Assembly (NCBI GenBank): GCA_038246545.1
Contig: JBBRVW010000031.1
Location: 1-63,236 of the forward strand
Origin: JBBRVW01 sp038246545
Lineage (GTDB): Bacteria; Actinomycetota; Actinomycetes; JACCUZ01
Direction: 5' to 3'
Length of the DNA: 63,236 nt
The notes below the pieces were generated by a model. It ran no database searches, was not told the origin of the DNA, and saw nothing but the letters and a program-made list of their open reading frames with translations. A program made the position numbers and the translations under genes. Each line of letters starts with the position of its first letter. The stretch's first letter is position 1. This document shows positions 26,000-35,698 of the stretch, piece by piece.

Positions 26000-26124
26000 C
26001 CGAGGAAGTCTGCCCCTCCGGCGACCGCGGCGCAGCCGATTACAGAGTCGATCTCCTGGTCTGCGAAGACAGTCCGGATGGTGGGCATCTACGCACTCGT
26101 GTGCACTCGGTGGCGGCGGGTCCG

Positions 26125-28011
26125 TCAGAGGGTGCCGATGGCGCGCTCGCGCAGCGAGCGGCGATGCGCCTCCAGGGCGACCAGCTCGCCGAAGAGCCGG
26201 TTGTAGTCGCCGCTCTGCTCGACCGGGTTGAGCCGCTGCAGGCGCCCCTTCACCTCGCCGATCCGGCGGGTCGCCGCGAGCTCCTCCAGCCGGGCCAGCA
26301 CCTCGGTCGCGTAGCGCGTCAGGGCCCCCTCGTCGGACGGCAGCGGCTCGACGGCCAGCTCGCGCACCAGCCGACGCACACTGTCGTCGGCCGAGGCGCC
26401 GTCGACCTTCGCGACCCACTCGGGCCCGCCCTCCCCCGCCACATCCAGGCCGCCGGCCGTGACCACGGCCCTGTGCAGGGCGGCGTACGCCGGCGCGGTG
26501 AACACCACGGCGTCGAGCACCTCGAAGCCGGTGGCCATTCGGGGTGCCTGCAGCACCACCTTGAGCGAGTCGCGCTCGAAGCGCAGCGCTGGGTCACGGG
26601 GGTCCGGCCCCGGCGGCGGACCCGGGGGCGGCGTCGGCTCGCCGCGCTGGTCGCGCCTCGGGGAGCGCGACGCCGGGGCGACCTGGTGGCCGGCACCGGC
26701 CACCGCACGGGCGACCGGCTCCACCTCCATGCCGAGCCAGCCGGCGAGGGTGCGGGCGTACTCCGGACGCAGGGAGTGGTCACGGATCCGCGCGACCACG
26801 GGAGCGGCCGCCCGCAGCGCTGAGGTACGGCCCTCGGGCGTCTCGAGGTCGAAGCGCGCGATCTCTGTGCGCAGCGCGAACTCGAACAGCGGCACCCGCC
26901 GCGCCACGAGGTCGCGTACCGCGGTGTCGCCCTGCGCCTGCCGCAGCTCGCACGGGTCCATCCCCGACGGCTCGACGGCGACGAAGGTCTGGGTGACGAA
27001 CTTCTGGTCGTCCTGGAAGGCCTTGAGGGCGGCTTTCTGGCCGGCCGAGTCGCCGTCGAAGGTGAAGACCACCTCGCCGCGGAACTCGTTCTGGTCCATG
27101 AGCAGGCGACGCAGCATCTTGATGTGCTCGTCGCCGAACGCCGTGCCGCACGTGGCGACGGCGGTCCCGACGCCCGCCAGGTGGCAGGCCATCACGTCGG
27201 TGTAGCCCTCGACGACGACCGCCTGCATGCGCCGGGCGATCTCCTTCTTGGCCAGGTCGACGCCGTAGAGCACGCTCGACTTCTTGTAGAGCGGGGTCTC
27301 CGGGGTGTTGACGTACTTCGCCTCGATGCGGTCGTCGTCGAACAGCCGGCGCGCGCCGAAGCCGACCACGTCGCCACCCAGGTCGCGGATCGGCCACAGC
27401 AGCCGGGCCATGAACCGGTCGATCGGTCCGCGCTGCCCCTCCCGCACGAGACCCGCCGTGACGAGCTCCTCGACGCTGTAGCCGCGGCCGCGGAGGTGCT
27501 GGGTGAGCAGGTCCCAGTCGCGCGGCGCGAAGCCGACCCCGAAGTGGGCGGCGGCGTCCTGGTCGAAGCCGCGCTCGGCCAGGAACTGCCGACCGACCAC
27601 CGCGCCGGGGGTCTCCAGCTGCTCGGCGTAGAACTCGGCTGCGGCCTTGTGCGCGTCGGCCAGCCGGGTCCGCTGGCCCTGCTGGCGGCCGGGCGTGTGC
27701 CCGCCCTCCTCGTACCGCAGCTGGATGCCGTAACGGTCGGCCAGCCTCTCGACCGTCTCGGCGAAGCTGAGGTGGTCGGTGTTCATCATGAACGAGATGA
27801 CGTCGCCGCCCTCACCGCAGCCGAAGCAGTGGTAGGACCCGACCGAGGGACGTACCGAGAACGACGGAGACTTCTCGTCGTGGAACGGGCAGAGGCCCTT
27901 GAGGTTGCCGCCGCCGGCGGGCCGGAGGGTGACCACCTCGCCGACGACGTCGGCGATGTCGGCCCGCTCCTTGACGAGGACGACGTCCTCGTCCCGGATC
28001 CGACCTGCCAC
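26125..28011 (-). CDS. dnaG: DNA primase
   Basis: A 628-residue primase that makes RNA primers for DNA replication. Zinc finger C41-H44...C62-C65 (CPFHDEKSPSF and HCFGCGEGGD), the primase core (RFMARLLWPIRDLGGDVVGFGAR region near 200-220), the Toprim motif EGYTDVMACH (about 268-277) and DGDSAG (about 318) are all present. The Pro-rich linker (PTPPPGPPPGPDPRDP) leads to a C-terminal helicase-interacting domain. GTG start at 28011. A strong hairpin lies between it and the upstream oxidoreductase gene, so dnaG probably has its own promoter. Confidence 0.97.
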   Translation of the reverse strand: MAGRIRDEDVVLVKERADIADVVGEVVTLRPAGGGNLKGLCPFHDEKSPSFSVRPSVGSYHCFGCGEGGDVISFMMNTDHLSFAETVERLADRYGIQLRYEEGGHTPGRQQGQRTRLADAHKAAAEFYAEQLETPGAVVGRQFLAERGFDQDAAAHFGVGFAPRDWDLLTQHLRGRGYSVEELVTAGLVREGQRGPIDRFMARLLWPIRDLGGDVVGFGARRLFDDDRIEAKYVNTPETPLYKKSSVLYGVDLAKKEIARRMQAVVVEGYTDVMACHLAGVGTAVATCGTAFGDEHIKMLRRLLMDQNEFRGEVVFTFDGDSAGQKAALKAFQDDQKFVTQTFVAVEPSGMDPCELRQAQGDTAVRDLVARRVPLFEFALRTEIARFDLETPEGRTSALRAAAPVVARIRDHSLRPEYARTLAGWLGMEVEPVARAVAGAGHQVAPASRSPRRDQRGEPTPPPGPPPGPDPRDPALRFERDSLKVVLQAPRMATGFEVLDAVVFTAPAYAALHRAVVTAGGLDVAGEGGPEWVAKVDGASADDSVRRLVRELAVEPLPSDEGALTRYATEVLARLEELAATRRIGEVKGRLQRLNPVEQSGDYNRLFGELVALEAHRRSLRERAIGTL

Positions 28012-28086
28012 GGGGCGAGTCTATGGTCGGCGGCCGGGGCCGTCGGCCCGGTCCACAGGAGCGCCCAGCGACCGACACCCTCCGAA

Positions 28087-28133
28087 TGTGCGCCGACACC
28101 GGACTGCCGGCGTGTCTGGTGTGTCGGCGCACA
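28087..28133. terminator. 13-bp-stem hairpin between the FAD oxidoreductase gene and dnaG
   Basis: TGTGCGCCGACAC (28087-28099) is perfectly complementary to GTGTCGGCGCACA (28121-28133), with a 21-base loop that itself contains CCGGACTGCCGG. It is 30 bp past the stop of the upstream minus-strand gene and 76 bp before the dnaG start: a terminator or attenuator. Confidence 0.65.
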
Positions 28134-28162
28134 ATGGATCATGAACGGCGGGCTGGTGCGGG

Positions 28163-29404
28163 TCAGAGCTCCGCGAGCGGGACGTCGGGGTCGGCGAGGC
28201 GGTCGGGATCGACCTGCTGGCGCGCCCGGGCCAGCGCCTTGATGCCGTCGGCGGCGTCCCAGTCGTTGACGTTCATCCCGGCCAGCACCCGGCCGCCCCC
28301 GAGCCAGAAGGCGGTCCACTTCTCCCCCGACGGGTCGCCGCGCAGGACGACCCGGTCGGCGATGTTCGGCTCCTCGCGGCCGACGTAGCCGTGGTACTCC
28401 ATCGAGAGGTCGTACTGGTCGGTGTAGAAGTACGGCAGCTTGTCGTAGGGCTCGCCCCGGTCGGCCATCGAGCGGCCGGCGGCCGCACCCTGGTTCTGGG
28501 CGTTGGCCCAGTGCTCCAGCCGCACCCGCGCGCCGAGCAGCGGGTTGACCGCGTTGGCGACGTCACCGGCAGCGAAGACCGAGGGGTCGGCGGTCTGCAG
28601 CAGCGCGTCGACGAGCACGCCGTTGTCGACGTCCAGGCCGGCGTCGGCGGCGAGGGACGTGTTGGGCGTGATCCCGACGCCGACCACGACCAGGTCACCC
28701 TCGACGACACCACCCGTGGTCCGTACGCCGACCCGGCCGCCACCGAGCGCGTCGAAACCGTCGACCCCGGTGCCGAGCCGGAGGTCGACGCCGTGGTCGC
28801 GGTGCAGTCGGGCGAAGACCGCGCCGACCTCGGGCCCCAGCACACCGAGCAGCGGCTGCGCCTGCGGCTCGACCACGGTGACCTCGACGCCGTGGTGCCG
28901 CGCCGCGGCGGCCACCTCGAGTCCGATCCAGCCGGCTCCGACCACGACCAGCCGGCCGCCTGAGCCAAGCCCGGCGAGGGCGTCGCGCAGGCTCTCGGAC
29001 TCACCGACCCGGCGCAGGTAGCGGATGCCGTCGAGGTCGGCGCCCGGGACGTCTATCCGACGCGGCGACGACCCGGTCGCGAGCAGCAGCTTGTCGTAGC
29101 CGACGTGGTCGCCGTCGGACAGCGCGAGCACCCTGCCGTCGCGGTCCAGCGCCGTCGCGGTCGTGCCGAGCCGCAGCTCGACGTTGTGCTCGGCGTACCA
29201 GCCCTCGTCGTGGACGTAGGCCTTCTCGCGCGGCTTCTCGCCCTTGAGCAGCTCCTTGGACAGCAGCGGCCGCTCGTAGGGCCGGTCGACCTCGTCCCCC
29301 ACGAGCACCACCGGCCCGTCGTGGCCGGCGTCCCTGATCGCCTCCACGGCCTTGGCTCCGGCCAGGCTCGCCCCGACCACCACGTACGCGCTGCTGCATG
29401 CCAT
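28163..29404 (-). CDS. FAD-dependent pyridine nucleotide oxidoreductase (ferredoxin-reductase-like)
   Basis: A 413-residue two-dinucleotide-binding-domain flavoprotein: FAD motif VVVGASLAGAKAVEAIRDAG (9-28 approx.), ATG motif LLLATGSSPRR, NAD(P)H motif VVVGAGWIGLEVAAAARHHG and the second FAD motif VFAAGDVANAVNP. The C terminus is the reductase dimerisation-type domain (EPNIADRVVLRGDPSGEKWTAFWLGGG). The family includes electron donors for Rieske oxygenases and P450s, but also apoptosis-inducing-factor-like proteins. Its distance from the Rieske genes at 45-49 kb gives no direct link. GAAGGG precedes the ATG; three bases after dgt. Confidence 0.88.
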   Translation of the reverse strand: MACSSAYVVVGASLAGAKAVEAIRDAGHDGPVVLVGDEVDRPYERPLLSKELLKGEKPREKAYVHDEGWYAEHNVELRLGTTATALDRDGRVLALSDGDHVGYDKLLLATGSSPRRIDVPGADLDGIRYLRRVGESESLRDALAGLGSGGRLVVVGAGWIGLEVAAAARHHGVEVTVVEPQAQPLLGVLGPEVGAVFARLHRDHGVDLRLGTGVDGFDALGGGRVGVRTTGGVVEGDLVVVGVGITPNTSLAADAGLDVDNGVLVDALLQTADPSVFAAGDVANAVNPLLGARVRLEHWANAQNQGAAAGRSMADRGEPYDKLPYFYTDQYDLSMEYHGYVGREEPNIADRVVLRGDPSGEKWTAFWLGGGRVLAGMNVNDWDAADGIKALARARQQVDPDRLADPDVPLAEL

Positions 29405-29407
29405 CTG

Positions 29408-30640
29408 TCAGCCCTTCTCGGTCGTCAACCGCGCGTGCAGCGCGATCGCTGAGGTGTCGGTCAGCTGGGCCACCTGGTCGAGCAACGTCCGCAGCCGGCC
29501 GGCGTCGTCCGCAGCCGCCGCGAAGTCGTCGGCGAGCAGGGGGTCGAGGCCGTGCGGGGCGTCCTTCCGCAGCGCCTCGACCAGCTCGAGCACCAGCCCG
29601 CGCTGGTCGGAGTAGCGCCGGGTGGCCTCGTCGCGTGCCATGACGTAGCGGTCGGCCACCGCCTTGAGGACCTCCACCTCGACGCGGGCGTCGCGCGGCA
29701 CGACGAGGTCGACCTCGTAGCGGGCGGCCACCACGCCGGGGAAGGCGGCGCGGGTCGCGTTCTCGGCGGACTGGCAGAAGCGGCCGATCAGCTGGCTGGT
29801 GGTGTTCTTCAGGGCCGCCAGGGAGCGGTGCGTGCCGTCGTACGACGTCGGCCAGCACGGCATCGTGAGCAGCCGGTCGAGCGCCGCGAGGACCTCGCCG
29901 TCGTCGAGCCCCGCCAGCGCGTCGCCTGCGCGCGCCCGGGTCACCGCAGCAAGCTCGGCACGCTCGGACCGGTCGCGCAGCACGTCGAGCCGCAGGTGAC
30001 CGGCGACGACGGCGTCCTCGAGGTCGTGCACCGAGTAGGCGATGTCGTCGGACCAGTCCATCACCTGCGCCTCGAGACAGCGACGTCCGGCCGGTGCGCC
30101 GACCCGGAGCCACCGGAAGACGTCGAGGTCGTCGTCGTACACGCCGTACTTCCGGGCGTTGTCCGTCCGGGTCCACGGGTACTTGCACGCCGCGTCGAGC
30201 GCCGCCCGGGTCAGGTTGAGGCCGACGCTGCGACCCGCGGGAGAGAAGGTCTTGGCCTCCAGCCGGGTGAGGATGCGCAGGCTCTGGGCGTTGCCCTCGA
30301 AGCCGCCGGCGTCCGCCGCGACCTCGTCCAGGGCGGACTCTCCGGTATGGCCGAACGGCGGGTGCCCGAGGTCGTGGGCCAGGCAGGCGGTCTCGACCAG
30401 GTCGGGGTCGGCGCCCAGCGCCCGGCCCAGCTCACGACCGATCTGTGCGCACTCGAGGGAGTGGGTGAGCCGGGTCCGCGGGAAGTCGCTCTCCCCCGGC
30501 ACCACGACCTGCGTCTTCCCGGCCAGCCGCCGCAGCGCCGAGGAGTGCAGCACCCGCGCGCGATCGCGCTCGTACGCCGAGCGACCCGGCCGCTTCGCCG
30601 GCTCCTCCACCCACCGCGCTTCGGCAGCGCTGCCCGTCAT
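29408..30640 (-). CDS. dgt: deoxyguanosinetriphosphate triphosphohydrolase-like protein
   Basis: A 410-residue HD-domain dNTPase that cleaves dNTP to deoxynucleoside and tripolyphosphate. The N-terminal signature FPRTRLTHSLECAQIGREL is followed by CLAHDLGHPPFGHTGE (the HD metal site, about 87-102), YPWTRTDNARKYGVY and MDWSDDIAYSVHDLED. It controls dNTP pools near replication; its neighbour dnaG makes this sensible. ATG at 30640, eight bases after the DUF218 gene stop, so co-transcribed with ppdK and DUF218. Confidence 0.93.
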   Translation of the reverse strand: MTGSAAEARWVEEPAKRPGRSAYERDRARVLHSSALRRLAGKTQVVVPGESDFPRTRLTHSLECAQIGRELGRALGADPDLVETACLAHDLGHPPFGHTGESALDEVAADAGGFEGNAQSLRILTRLEAKTFSPAGRSVGLNLTRAALDAACKYPWTRTDNARKYGVYDDDLDVFRWLRVGAPAGRRCLEAQVMDWSDDIAYSVHDLEDAVVAGHLRLDVLRDRSERAELAAVTRARAGDALAGLDDGEVLAALDRLLTMPCWPTSYDGTHRSLAALKNTTSQLIGRFCQSAENATRAAFPGVVAARYEVDLVVPRDARVEVEVLKAVADRYVMARDEATRRYSDQRGLVLELVEALRKDAPHGLDPLLADDFAAAADDAGRLRTLLDQVAQLTDTSAIALHARLTTEKG

Positions 30641-30648
30641 GGTGGGCC

Positions 30649-31275
30649 TCAGACGGCGTTCGGGCCGGAGTCGGCGCTGCGCTTGAACACCTTGTAGTAC
30701 AGGTAGGCCAGGGTCTCACGGCCGATGTAGCGGATCTCGGTGGACCGCTGCCGCACCGCCGGACCCTGCCGGGTGGGCGACATGACGGCGTCGATGCCCT
30801 GGTCGCTGGCCATCGAGCGGGTGCGCAGCGCGTGCCACGGGTCCGTGACGACGACCGCCGTCGACCAGCCGCGGCGCTGCATCGCCTGCTGCACGGAGTC
30901 GACGCTCTGCAGCGTGTCGTTGCCGGTGCCCACCGCGAGGATCCGGCGGGCCGGGACACCGTGCTGCGTGAGCCACGTCCTGCCGGCGGCCGCCTCGGTG
31001 AAGCGGTCCCCTGCGCGGTTGCCGCCGACCGTGATGATCCGCGGCGCCACGTCGTTCTTCCAGAGGTCGCGGGCGTGCACCAGCCGGGCGGTGAACACCG
31101 ACGAGGGGCGACCGTCGAACTGGGCTGCGCCGAGAACCACGATCACGTCGGACGTGCGGGTGTCGTCCTGTCGGGCCACCCACCACACGCGACCCGCCGT
31201 GCCGACCAGCACGAGGACGACGAGCAGCACGATCGCCGCCACGGCCTTGGCGGCGATGCGGAGGAGCAGGATCAC
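30649..31275 (-). CDS. YdcF/SanA-like DUF218 membrane protein
   Basis: A 208-residue protein. An N-terminal transmembrane helix (about 2-32, VILLLRIAAKAVAAIVLLVV) anchors an extracytoplasmic DUF218 domain: SDVIVVLGAAQFDGRPS (about 44-60), RIITVGGNRAGDRFTEA and VVTDPWHALRT. Family members are implicated in envelope/vancomycin tolerance, without a defined reaction. GTG at 31275 begins eight bases after the ppdK stop, which supports co-transcription; the ribosome binding site is moderate. Confidence 0.87.
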   Translation of the reverse strand: MILLLRIAAKAVAAIVLLVVLVLVGTAGRVWWVARQDDTRTSDVIVVLGAAQFDGRPSSVFTARLVHARDLWKNDVAPRIITVGGNRAGDRFTEAAAGRTWLTQHGVPARRILAVGTGNDTLQSVDSVQQAMQRRGWSTAVVVTDPWHALRTRSMASDQGIDAVMSPTRQGPAVRQRSTEIRYIGRETLAYLYYKVFKRSADSGPNAV

Positions 31276-31282
31276 AAGCCGG

Positions 31283-33988
31283 TCACCTGCTGTCGCTGCC
31301 TTCCGAGCTGAGCGCCGCGCGACCGGCCTCGAGCCGGGCGACCGGCACCCGGAACGGCGAGCACGACACGTAGTCGAGGCCGACGTCGTGGAAGAAGTGC
31401 ACCGACGCGGGGTCGCCGCCGTGCTCGCCGCAGACCCCGAGCTTGAGGTCGGGCCGGGTCTTGCGACCCTCCTCGGCACCGAGACGGACGAGGGCGCCGA
31501 CCCCGTCGACGTCGATCGACTCGAACGGCGAGACGCCGAAGATGCCCTTCTCGAGATAGGCCGAGAAGAACGCCGCCTCGACGTCGTCGCGGGAGAAGCC
31601 CCACGTGGTCTGGGTGAGGTCGTTCGTGCCGAAGGAGAAGAACTCCGCGGCCTCGGCGATCTGGGCGGCGGTGATGGCCGCGCGGGGCAGCTCGATCATC
31701 GTGCCGATCATGTGGGCGACCTCGATGCCCTCGCGCTCGCAGACCTCGTCGCACACGCGCTCGGCCTCCTCCCGCACCAGCTCGAGCTCCTGCACGGCGT
31801 CGACCAGCGGGATCATGATCTCGACGTGCGGGTCGCCGCCGGCCTTCTTGCGCTCGGCGGCGGCCTCGATGATCGCCCGCACCTGCATGGCGAACAGGCC
31901 GGGCACCACGATGCCGAGACGGACGCCGCGCAGGCCCAGCATCGGGTTCTGCTCGTGCAGCCGGTGCACGGCCTGCAGCAGCCGCAGCTCGTTCTCGTTG
32001 TCCTCGCCGCGCGACTCGGCCACCGCGACCCGCACCGACAGCTCGGTGAAGTCGGGGAGGAACTCGTGCAGGGGCGGGTCGAGCAGCCGCACCGTGACCG
32101 GCAGCCCGTCCATGGCCTCGAAGATGCCGACGAAGTCCTCACGCTGCAGCGGGAGCAGGGCGGCCAGCGCCTGCTCGCGCTCCTCGTCACCGTCGGCGAG
32201 GATCAGCCGCTCGACGTGCTTGCGCCGGTCACCGAGGAACATGTGCTCGGTCCGGCACAGGCCGATGCCCTCCGCGCCGAAGCGCCGGGCCCGCTCGGAG
32301 TCCTCGGGGGTGTCGGAGTTGGCCCGCACCCGCAGCCGCCGCTTCTCGTCGGCGTGCGTCATGAGCCGGTGCACGGCCTGCACCAGCTGGGCGTTGCCGT
32401 CGGAGTCGTCCATCTCGTCAGGGTCCAGCTGGCCCTCGAAGTACTCGACGACGGGAGAGGGCACGACAGACTTCTCGCCGAGGTAGACCTTCCCGGAGGT
32501 GCCGTCGATGGAGATGACGTCGCCCTCCTCGACCACCGTGCTGCCGGCGGTCATCCGCCGCTTCTTGGTGTCGACGTCGAGGCCTTCGGCGCCGCAGACG
32601 CAGGTCTTGCCCATGCCGCGCGCCACCACCGCCGCGTGGCTGGTCTTGCCGCCGCGGCTGGTGAGGATGCCCTGCGCGGCGATCATGCCCTCGAGGTCGT
32701 CGGGGTTCGTCTCTCGCCGGACCAGGATGACGTTCTCGCCCGACCGCGACCACTTCACCGCGGTGTAGGAGTCGAAGACCGCCTTGCCGACGGCGGCGCC
32801 GGGAGAGGCGTTCATGCCCTTGGCGATCTGGCCCTTCGTGTCGCTCTCGTCGAACCGCGGGAACATCAGCTGGGCGAGCTGGTCGCCGGTCACCCGGTCC
32901 AGCGCTTCGTCCAGGTTGATCAGACCCTGGTCGACGAGCTGGGTCGCGATCCGGAACGCGGCGCCCGCGGTGCGCTTGCCGACCCGGGTCTGCAGCATCC
33001 ACAGCTTGTTTCGCTCGATGGTGAACTCGATGTCGCACAGGTCGCGGTAGTGGTTCTCGAGCGTCTCCATGATCTCGAGCAGCTGGTCGTACGCCGTCTT
33101 GTCGATGCCCTCCAGGTCCTGGAGCGGGAGGGTGTTGCGGATGCCCGCGACGACGTCCTCGCCCTGGGCGTTCTGCAGGTAGTCGCCGTAGATGCCCTGC
33201 TGGCCGGAGCCCGGGTCGCGGGTGAACGCGACGCCGGTGCCGGAGTCCATGCCGAGGTTGCCGAACACCATGGACATGACGTTGACCGCTGTCCCCAGGT
33301 CGGTCGGGATGCGCTCCTGGCGGCGGTAGAGGATCGCCCGCGGCGCGTTCCACGAGTCGAAGACTGCGCGGACGGCGAGGTCCATCTGCTCGCGCGGATC
33401 AGTCGGGAACCCACGGCCGGCCTGCTTGCGGACGATCTCCTTGAACGCGTCGACGACGCCGCGCAGGTCGTTCTCGTCGAGGTCGAGGTCGTTCTGGGTC
33501 CCGCGGTTCTTCTTGGCCTCGTCCAGGACGTCCTCGAAGTGCTCGCCGTCGATGTCCAGCACGGTCTTGCCGAACATCTGGATCAGGCGCCGGTAGGAGT
33601 CCCAGGCGAACCGCTCGCTGCCGGTCTGCTTGGCCAGGCCCTGTACCGACTCGTCGTTGAGCCCGATGTTGAGGACGGTCTCCATCATCCCGGGCATCGA
33701 GAACTTCGCGCCGGACCGCACCGACACCAGCAGCGGGTCGTCGGCCTGGCCGAGGCTGCGGCCCATCTGCTGCTCGAGCGTCGCGAGGTGCGTGCTGACC
33801 TCGTCGCGCAGCTCGGTCGGCTCGTCACCGCTGTCGAGGTAGACCTTGCAGGCCTCAGTTGTGATCGTGAAGCCGGGTGGGACAGGAAGCCCGAGGTTGG
33901 TCATCTCGGCCAGGTTGGCGCCCTTGCCGCCCAGCAGGTCCTTCATGTCCCTGCTGCCCTCGGTGAAGTCGTACACGTACTTGGTCAT
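31283..33988 (-). CDS. ppdK: pyruvate, phosphate dikinase
   Basis: A 901-residue enzyme of full length that interconverts pyruvate + ATP + Pi and PEP + AMP + PPi. ATP-grasp N-terminal domain (GGKGANLAEMTNLGLPVPPGF at about 21-41; SVRSGAKFSMPGMMETVLNIG), swivelling domain with the phosphorylatable histidine in GGKTSHAAVVARGMG (about 450-464), and the PEP/pyruvate barrel with GTNDLTQTTWGFSRDD and the catalytic cysteine in GVCGEHGGDP (about 833-842). GAGGGG is seven bases before the ATG. First gene of the ppdK-DUF218-dgt-oxidoreductase run. Confidence 0.97.
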   Translation of the reverse strand: MTKYVYDFTEGSRDMKDLLGGKGANLAEMTNLGLPVPPGFTITTEACKVYLDSGDEPTELRDEVSTHLATLEQQMGRSLGQADDPLLVSVRSGAKFSMPGMMETVLNIGLNDESVQGLAKQTGSERFAWDSYRRLIQMFGKTVLDIDGEHFEDVLDEAKKNRGTQNDLDLDENDLRGVVDAFKEIVRKQAGRGFPTDPREQMDLAVRAVFDSWNAPRAILYRRQERIPTDLGTAVNVMSMVFGNLGMDSGTGVAFTRDPGSGQQGIYGDYLQNAQGEDVVAGIRNTLPLQDLEGIDKTAYDQLLEIMETLENHYRDLCDIEFTIERNKLWMLQTRVGKRTAGAAFRIATQLVDQGLINLDEALDRVTGDQLAQLMFPRFDESDTKGQIAKGMNASPGAAVGKAVFDSYTAVKWSRSGENVILVRRETNPDDLEGMIAAQGILTSRGGKTSHAAVVARGMGKTCVCGAEGLDVDTKKRRMTAGSTVVEEGDVISIDGTSGKVYLGEKSVVPSPVVEYFEGQLDPDEMDDSDGNAQLVQAVHRLMTHADEKRRLRVRANSDTPEDSERARRFGAEGIGLCRTEHMFLGDRRKHVERLILADGDEEREQALAALLPLQREDFVGIFEAMDGLPVTVRLLDPPLHEFLPDFTELSVRVAVAESRGEDNENELRLLQAVHRLHEQNPMLGLRGVRLGIVVPGLFAMQVRAIIEAAAERKKAGGDPHVEIMIPLVDAVQELELVREEAERVCDEVCEREGIEVAHMIGTMIELPRAAITAAQIAEAAEFFSFGTNDLTQTTWGFSRDDVEAAFFSAYLEKGIFGVSPFESIDVDGVGALVRLGAEEGRKTRPDLKLGVCGEHGGDPASVHFFHDVGLDYVSCSPFRVPVARLEAGRAALSSEGSDSR

Positions 33989-34097
33989 GTGCGGACCCCT
34001 CGCGCGATCGTCGTCGACCTGGCAAGCCCTCTGTGCGGAGCCTACCCAGGCCCGGGCGCGCTCCTACGGGGCGCACCGTGGTGCGAGGATGCCCGCC

Positions 34098-34700
34098 GTG
34101 ACCTCGCCTCGACCGACACCGTGGTGGGGCCTGGCGTCGTCCGTGGCCGCCCCTGTCCTGCTCGTCGGCGGCTGGACCTGGGCCGCGGCCCGGCAGCAGG
34201 GCGGGTTCGACCCCGTGGTCGAGACGATCAGCGCGCTGGCCGCGCGCGACGCCGACGACCGGTGGGTCATGACCATGGCGCTGGCCGGTCTCGGCGTCTG
34301 CCACCTCACGACCGCGCTCGCCCTGCGAGGGGCGGCGACCCCGGGCCGGGTCGTGCTGGCCGTGGGCGGCGTGGGGACCGTGCTGGTCGCGGCGTTCCCG
34401 CTGCCGGCCGGTGGCGGCGGGTCGACGGCCCACACGCTGGCGGCGGGGCTGTCGTTCGCCTCGCTAGGCGTCTGGCCGCTCCTGGCCGGCCGTCGGGACG
34501 GCGAGGCCGCGCTACGCCGGGCCGCCTCGCTGAGCGCCGGGGTGGTGCTGCTCGGCCTGGTCGGATGGTTCGCGGTGGAGCTCGTCACCGACTCGGCGCG
34601 GGTGGGGCTGTCGGAGCGGGTCGCTGCCGGAGCCCAGGCGGTGTGGCCGCTGGTAGCGGCGTGGAGCACGAGCCGGCTGGTCCGGACGAGGAGGGCGTGA
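34098..34700 (+). CDS. DUF998 multi-pass membrane protein
   Basis: About 200 residues with six predicted transmembrane segments. The first loop contains VVETISALAARDADDRWVM, the DUF998 signature. Function unknown. The GTG at 34098 is preferred because GAGG lies nine bases upstream; the ATG at 34089 abuts that site. The stop overlaps the ATG of the next gene (TGATG), so the two are coupled. Confidence 0.8.
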   Translation: MTSPRPTPWWGLASSVAAPVLLVGGWTWAAARQQGGFDPVVETISALAARDADDRWVMTMALAGLGVCHLTTALALRGAATPGRVVLAVGGVGTVLVAAFPLPAGGGGSTAHTLAAGLSFASLGVWPLLAGRRDGEAALRRAASLSAGVVLLGLVGWFAVELVTDSARVGLSERVAAGAQAVWPLVAAWSTSRLVRTRRA

Positions 34701-35698
34701 TGGGCACGGACGGCACGAGCGGCACCTTGCGCTGGGGCGTGGTGGGAACCGGCGGCATCGCCGCGGCGTTCGTCGAGGACCTGCAGCGGCTGCCGGACGC
34801 CGAGGTGGTCGCCGTCGGCTCCCGGTCCGGCGACAAGGCCGCGGCCTTCGCCGCCGAGCACGGCATCGATCGCCCGTACTCGTCCTACGACGAGGTCTGC
34901 CGTGACCCGGACGTGGACATCGTCTACGTCTCGGTGATCCACCCCGGCCACCACGACGCGGCCCTGCTCGCGATCGAGGCCGGCAAGGCGGTGCTGGTCG
35001 AGAAGCCGTTCACGATGGACGCCCCGCAGGCGCGCGCCGTCGTCGCGGCCGCCCGCGCCCGCGGCGTCTTCGTCATGGAGGCGATGTGGGCGCGGTTCCT
35101 GCCGCACATGGTTCGGGTGCGCGAGCTGCTCGCCGACGGAGCGCTCGGCGACGTCCGGCTGGTGACGGCCGACCACTGCCAGTGGTTCGCCGAGGACGCG
35201 TCGCACCGGCTGTTCGCACCCGACCTCGGCGGCGGAGCGCTGCTCGACCTCGGGATCTACCCGGTCTCCTTCGCCTCGATGGTGCTCGGCGCGCCCTCGA
35301 CCGTCACCGCAGTGGGGAGCCGTGCGTTCACGGGCGTGGACGCCACCACCTCGATCGTGCTCACCTACGGCTCGGGCGCGCAGTCGGTGCTCACCGCGAC
35401 CCTGTCGGCCGCCGGGCCCAACCGCGCTGCGATCGTCGGCACGGAGGCGCGGATCGAGATCGACCCGGTCTTCTACTCCCCGTCGTCCTTCACGCTGACC
35501 CGCCGGGACGGCTCGGTGGAGCGGTTCGAGCCGCCGCACGAGGGCCGAGGGCTCCGGCACGAGGCGGCCCAGGTGATGCGCTGCCTGCGCGAGGGCCGCA
35601 CCGAGAGCGACGTGCTCCCCCTCGACGAGACCGTCGCGGTCATGGAGACGATGGACGAGGTGCGCCGGCAGGTCGGGCTCGACTACTCCGCCCTGTGA
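34700..35698 (+). CDS. Gfo/Idh/MocA family NAD(P)-dependent oxidoreductase
   Basis: A 332-residue protein. Rossmann motif WGVVGTGGIAAAF (12-24), the family lysine in VLVEKPFTMD (about 93-102), and a C-terminal half with GGGALLDLGIYPVSF (about 175-189), where the aspartate and histidine-equivalent positions bind sugar. These enzymes oxidise or reduce sugars, inositols or bile pigments; the substrate is unknown. Coupled to the DUF998 gene. The last 16 bases overlap the 3' end of the convergent deacetylase gene. Confidence 0.9.
   Translation: MGTDGTSGTLRWGVVGTGGIAAAFVEDLQRLPDAEVVAVGSRSGDKAAAFAAEHGIDRPYSSYDEVCRDPDVDIVYVSVIHPGHHDAALLAIEAGKAVLVEKPFTMDAPQARAVVAAARARGVFVMEAMWARFLPHMVRVRELLADGALGDVRLVTADHCQWFAEDASHRLFAPDLGGGALLDLGIYPVSFASMVLGAPSTVTAVGSRAFTGVDATTSIVLTYGSGAQSVLTATLSAAGPNRAAIVGTEARIEIDPVFYSPSSFTLTRRDGSVERFEPPHEGRGLRHEAAQVMRCLREGRTESDVLPLDETVAVMETMDEVRRQVGLDYSAL

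Noticed and set aside
28163..29404. Reductase partner for the Rieske oxygenases
   Set aside because: Family membership allows it, but the gene is 15 kb away in a replication-linked operon, so there is no contextual support.
30740..35698. Very long plus-strand frame of 1652 codons
   Set aside because: All but its 3' end is the antisense of dgt, DUF218 and ppdK; only the last 333 codons (from 34700) match a protein family (Gfo/Idh/MocA).
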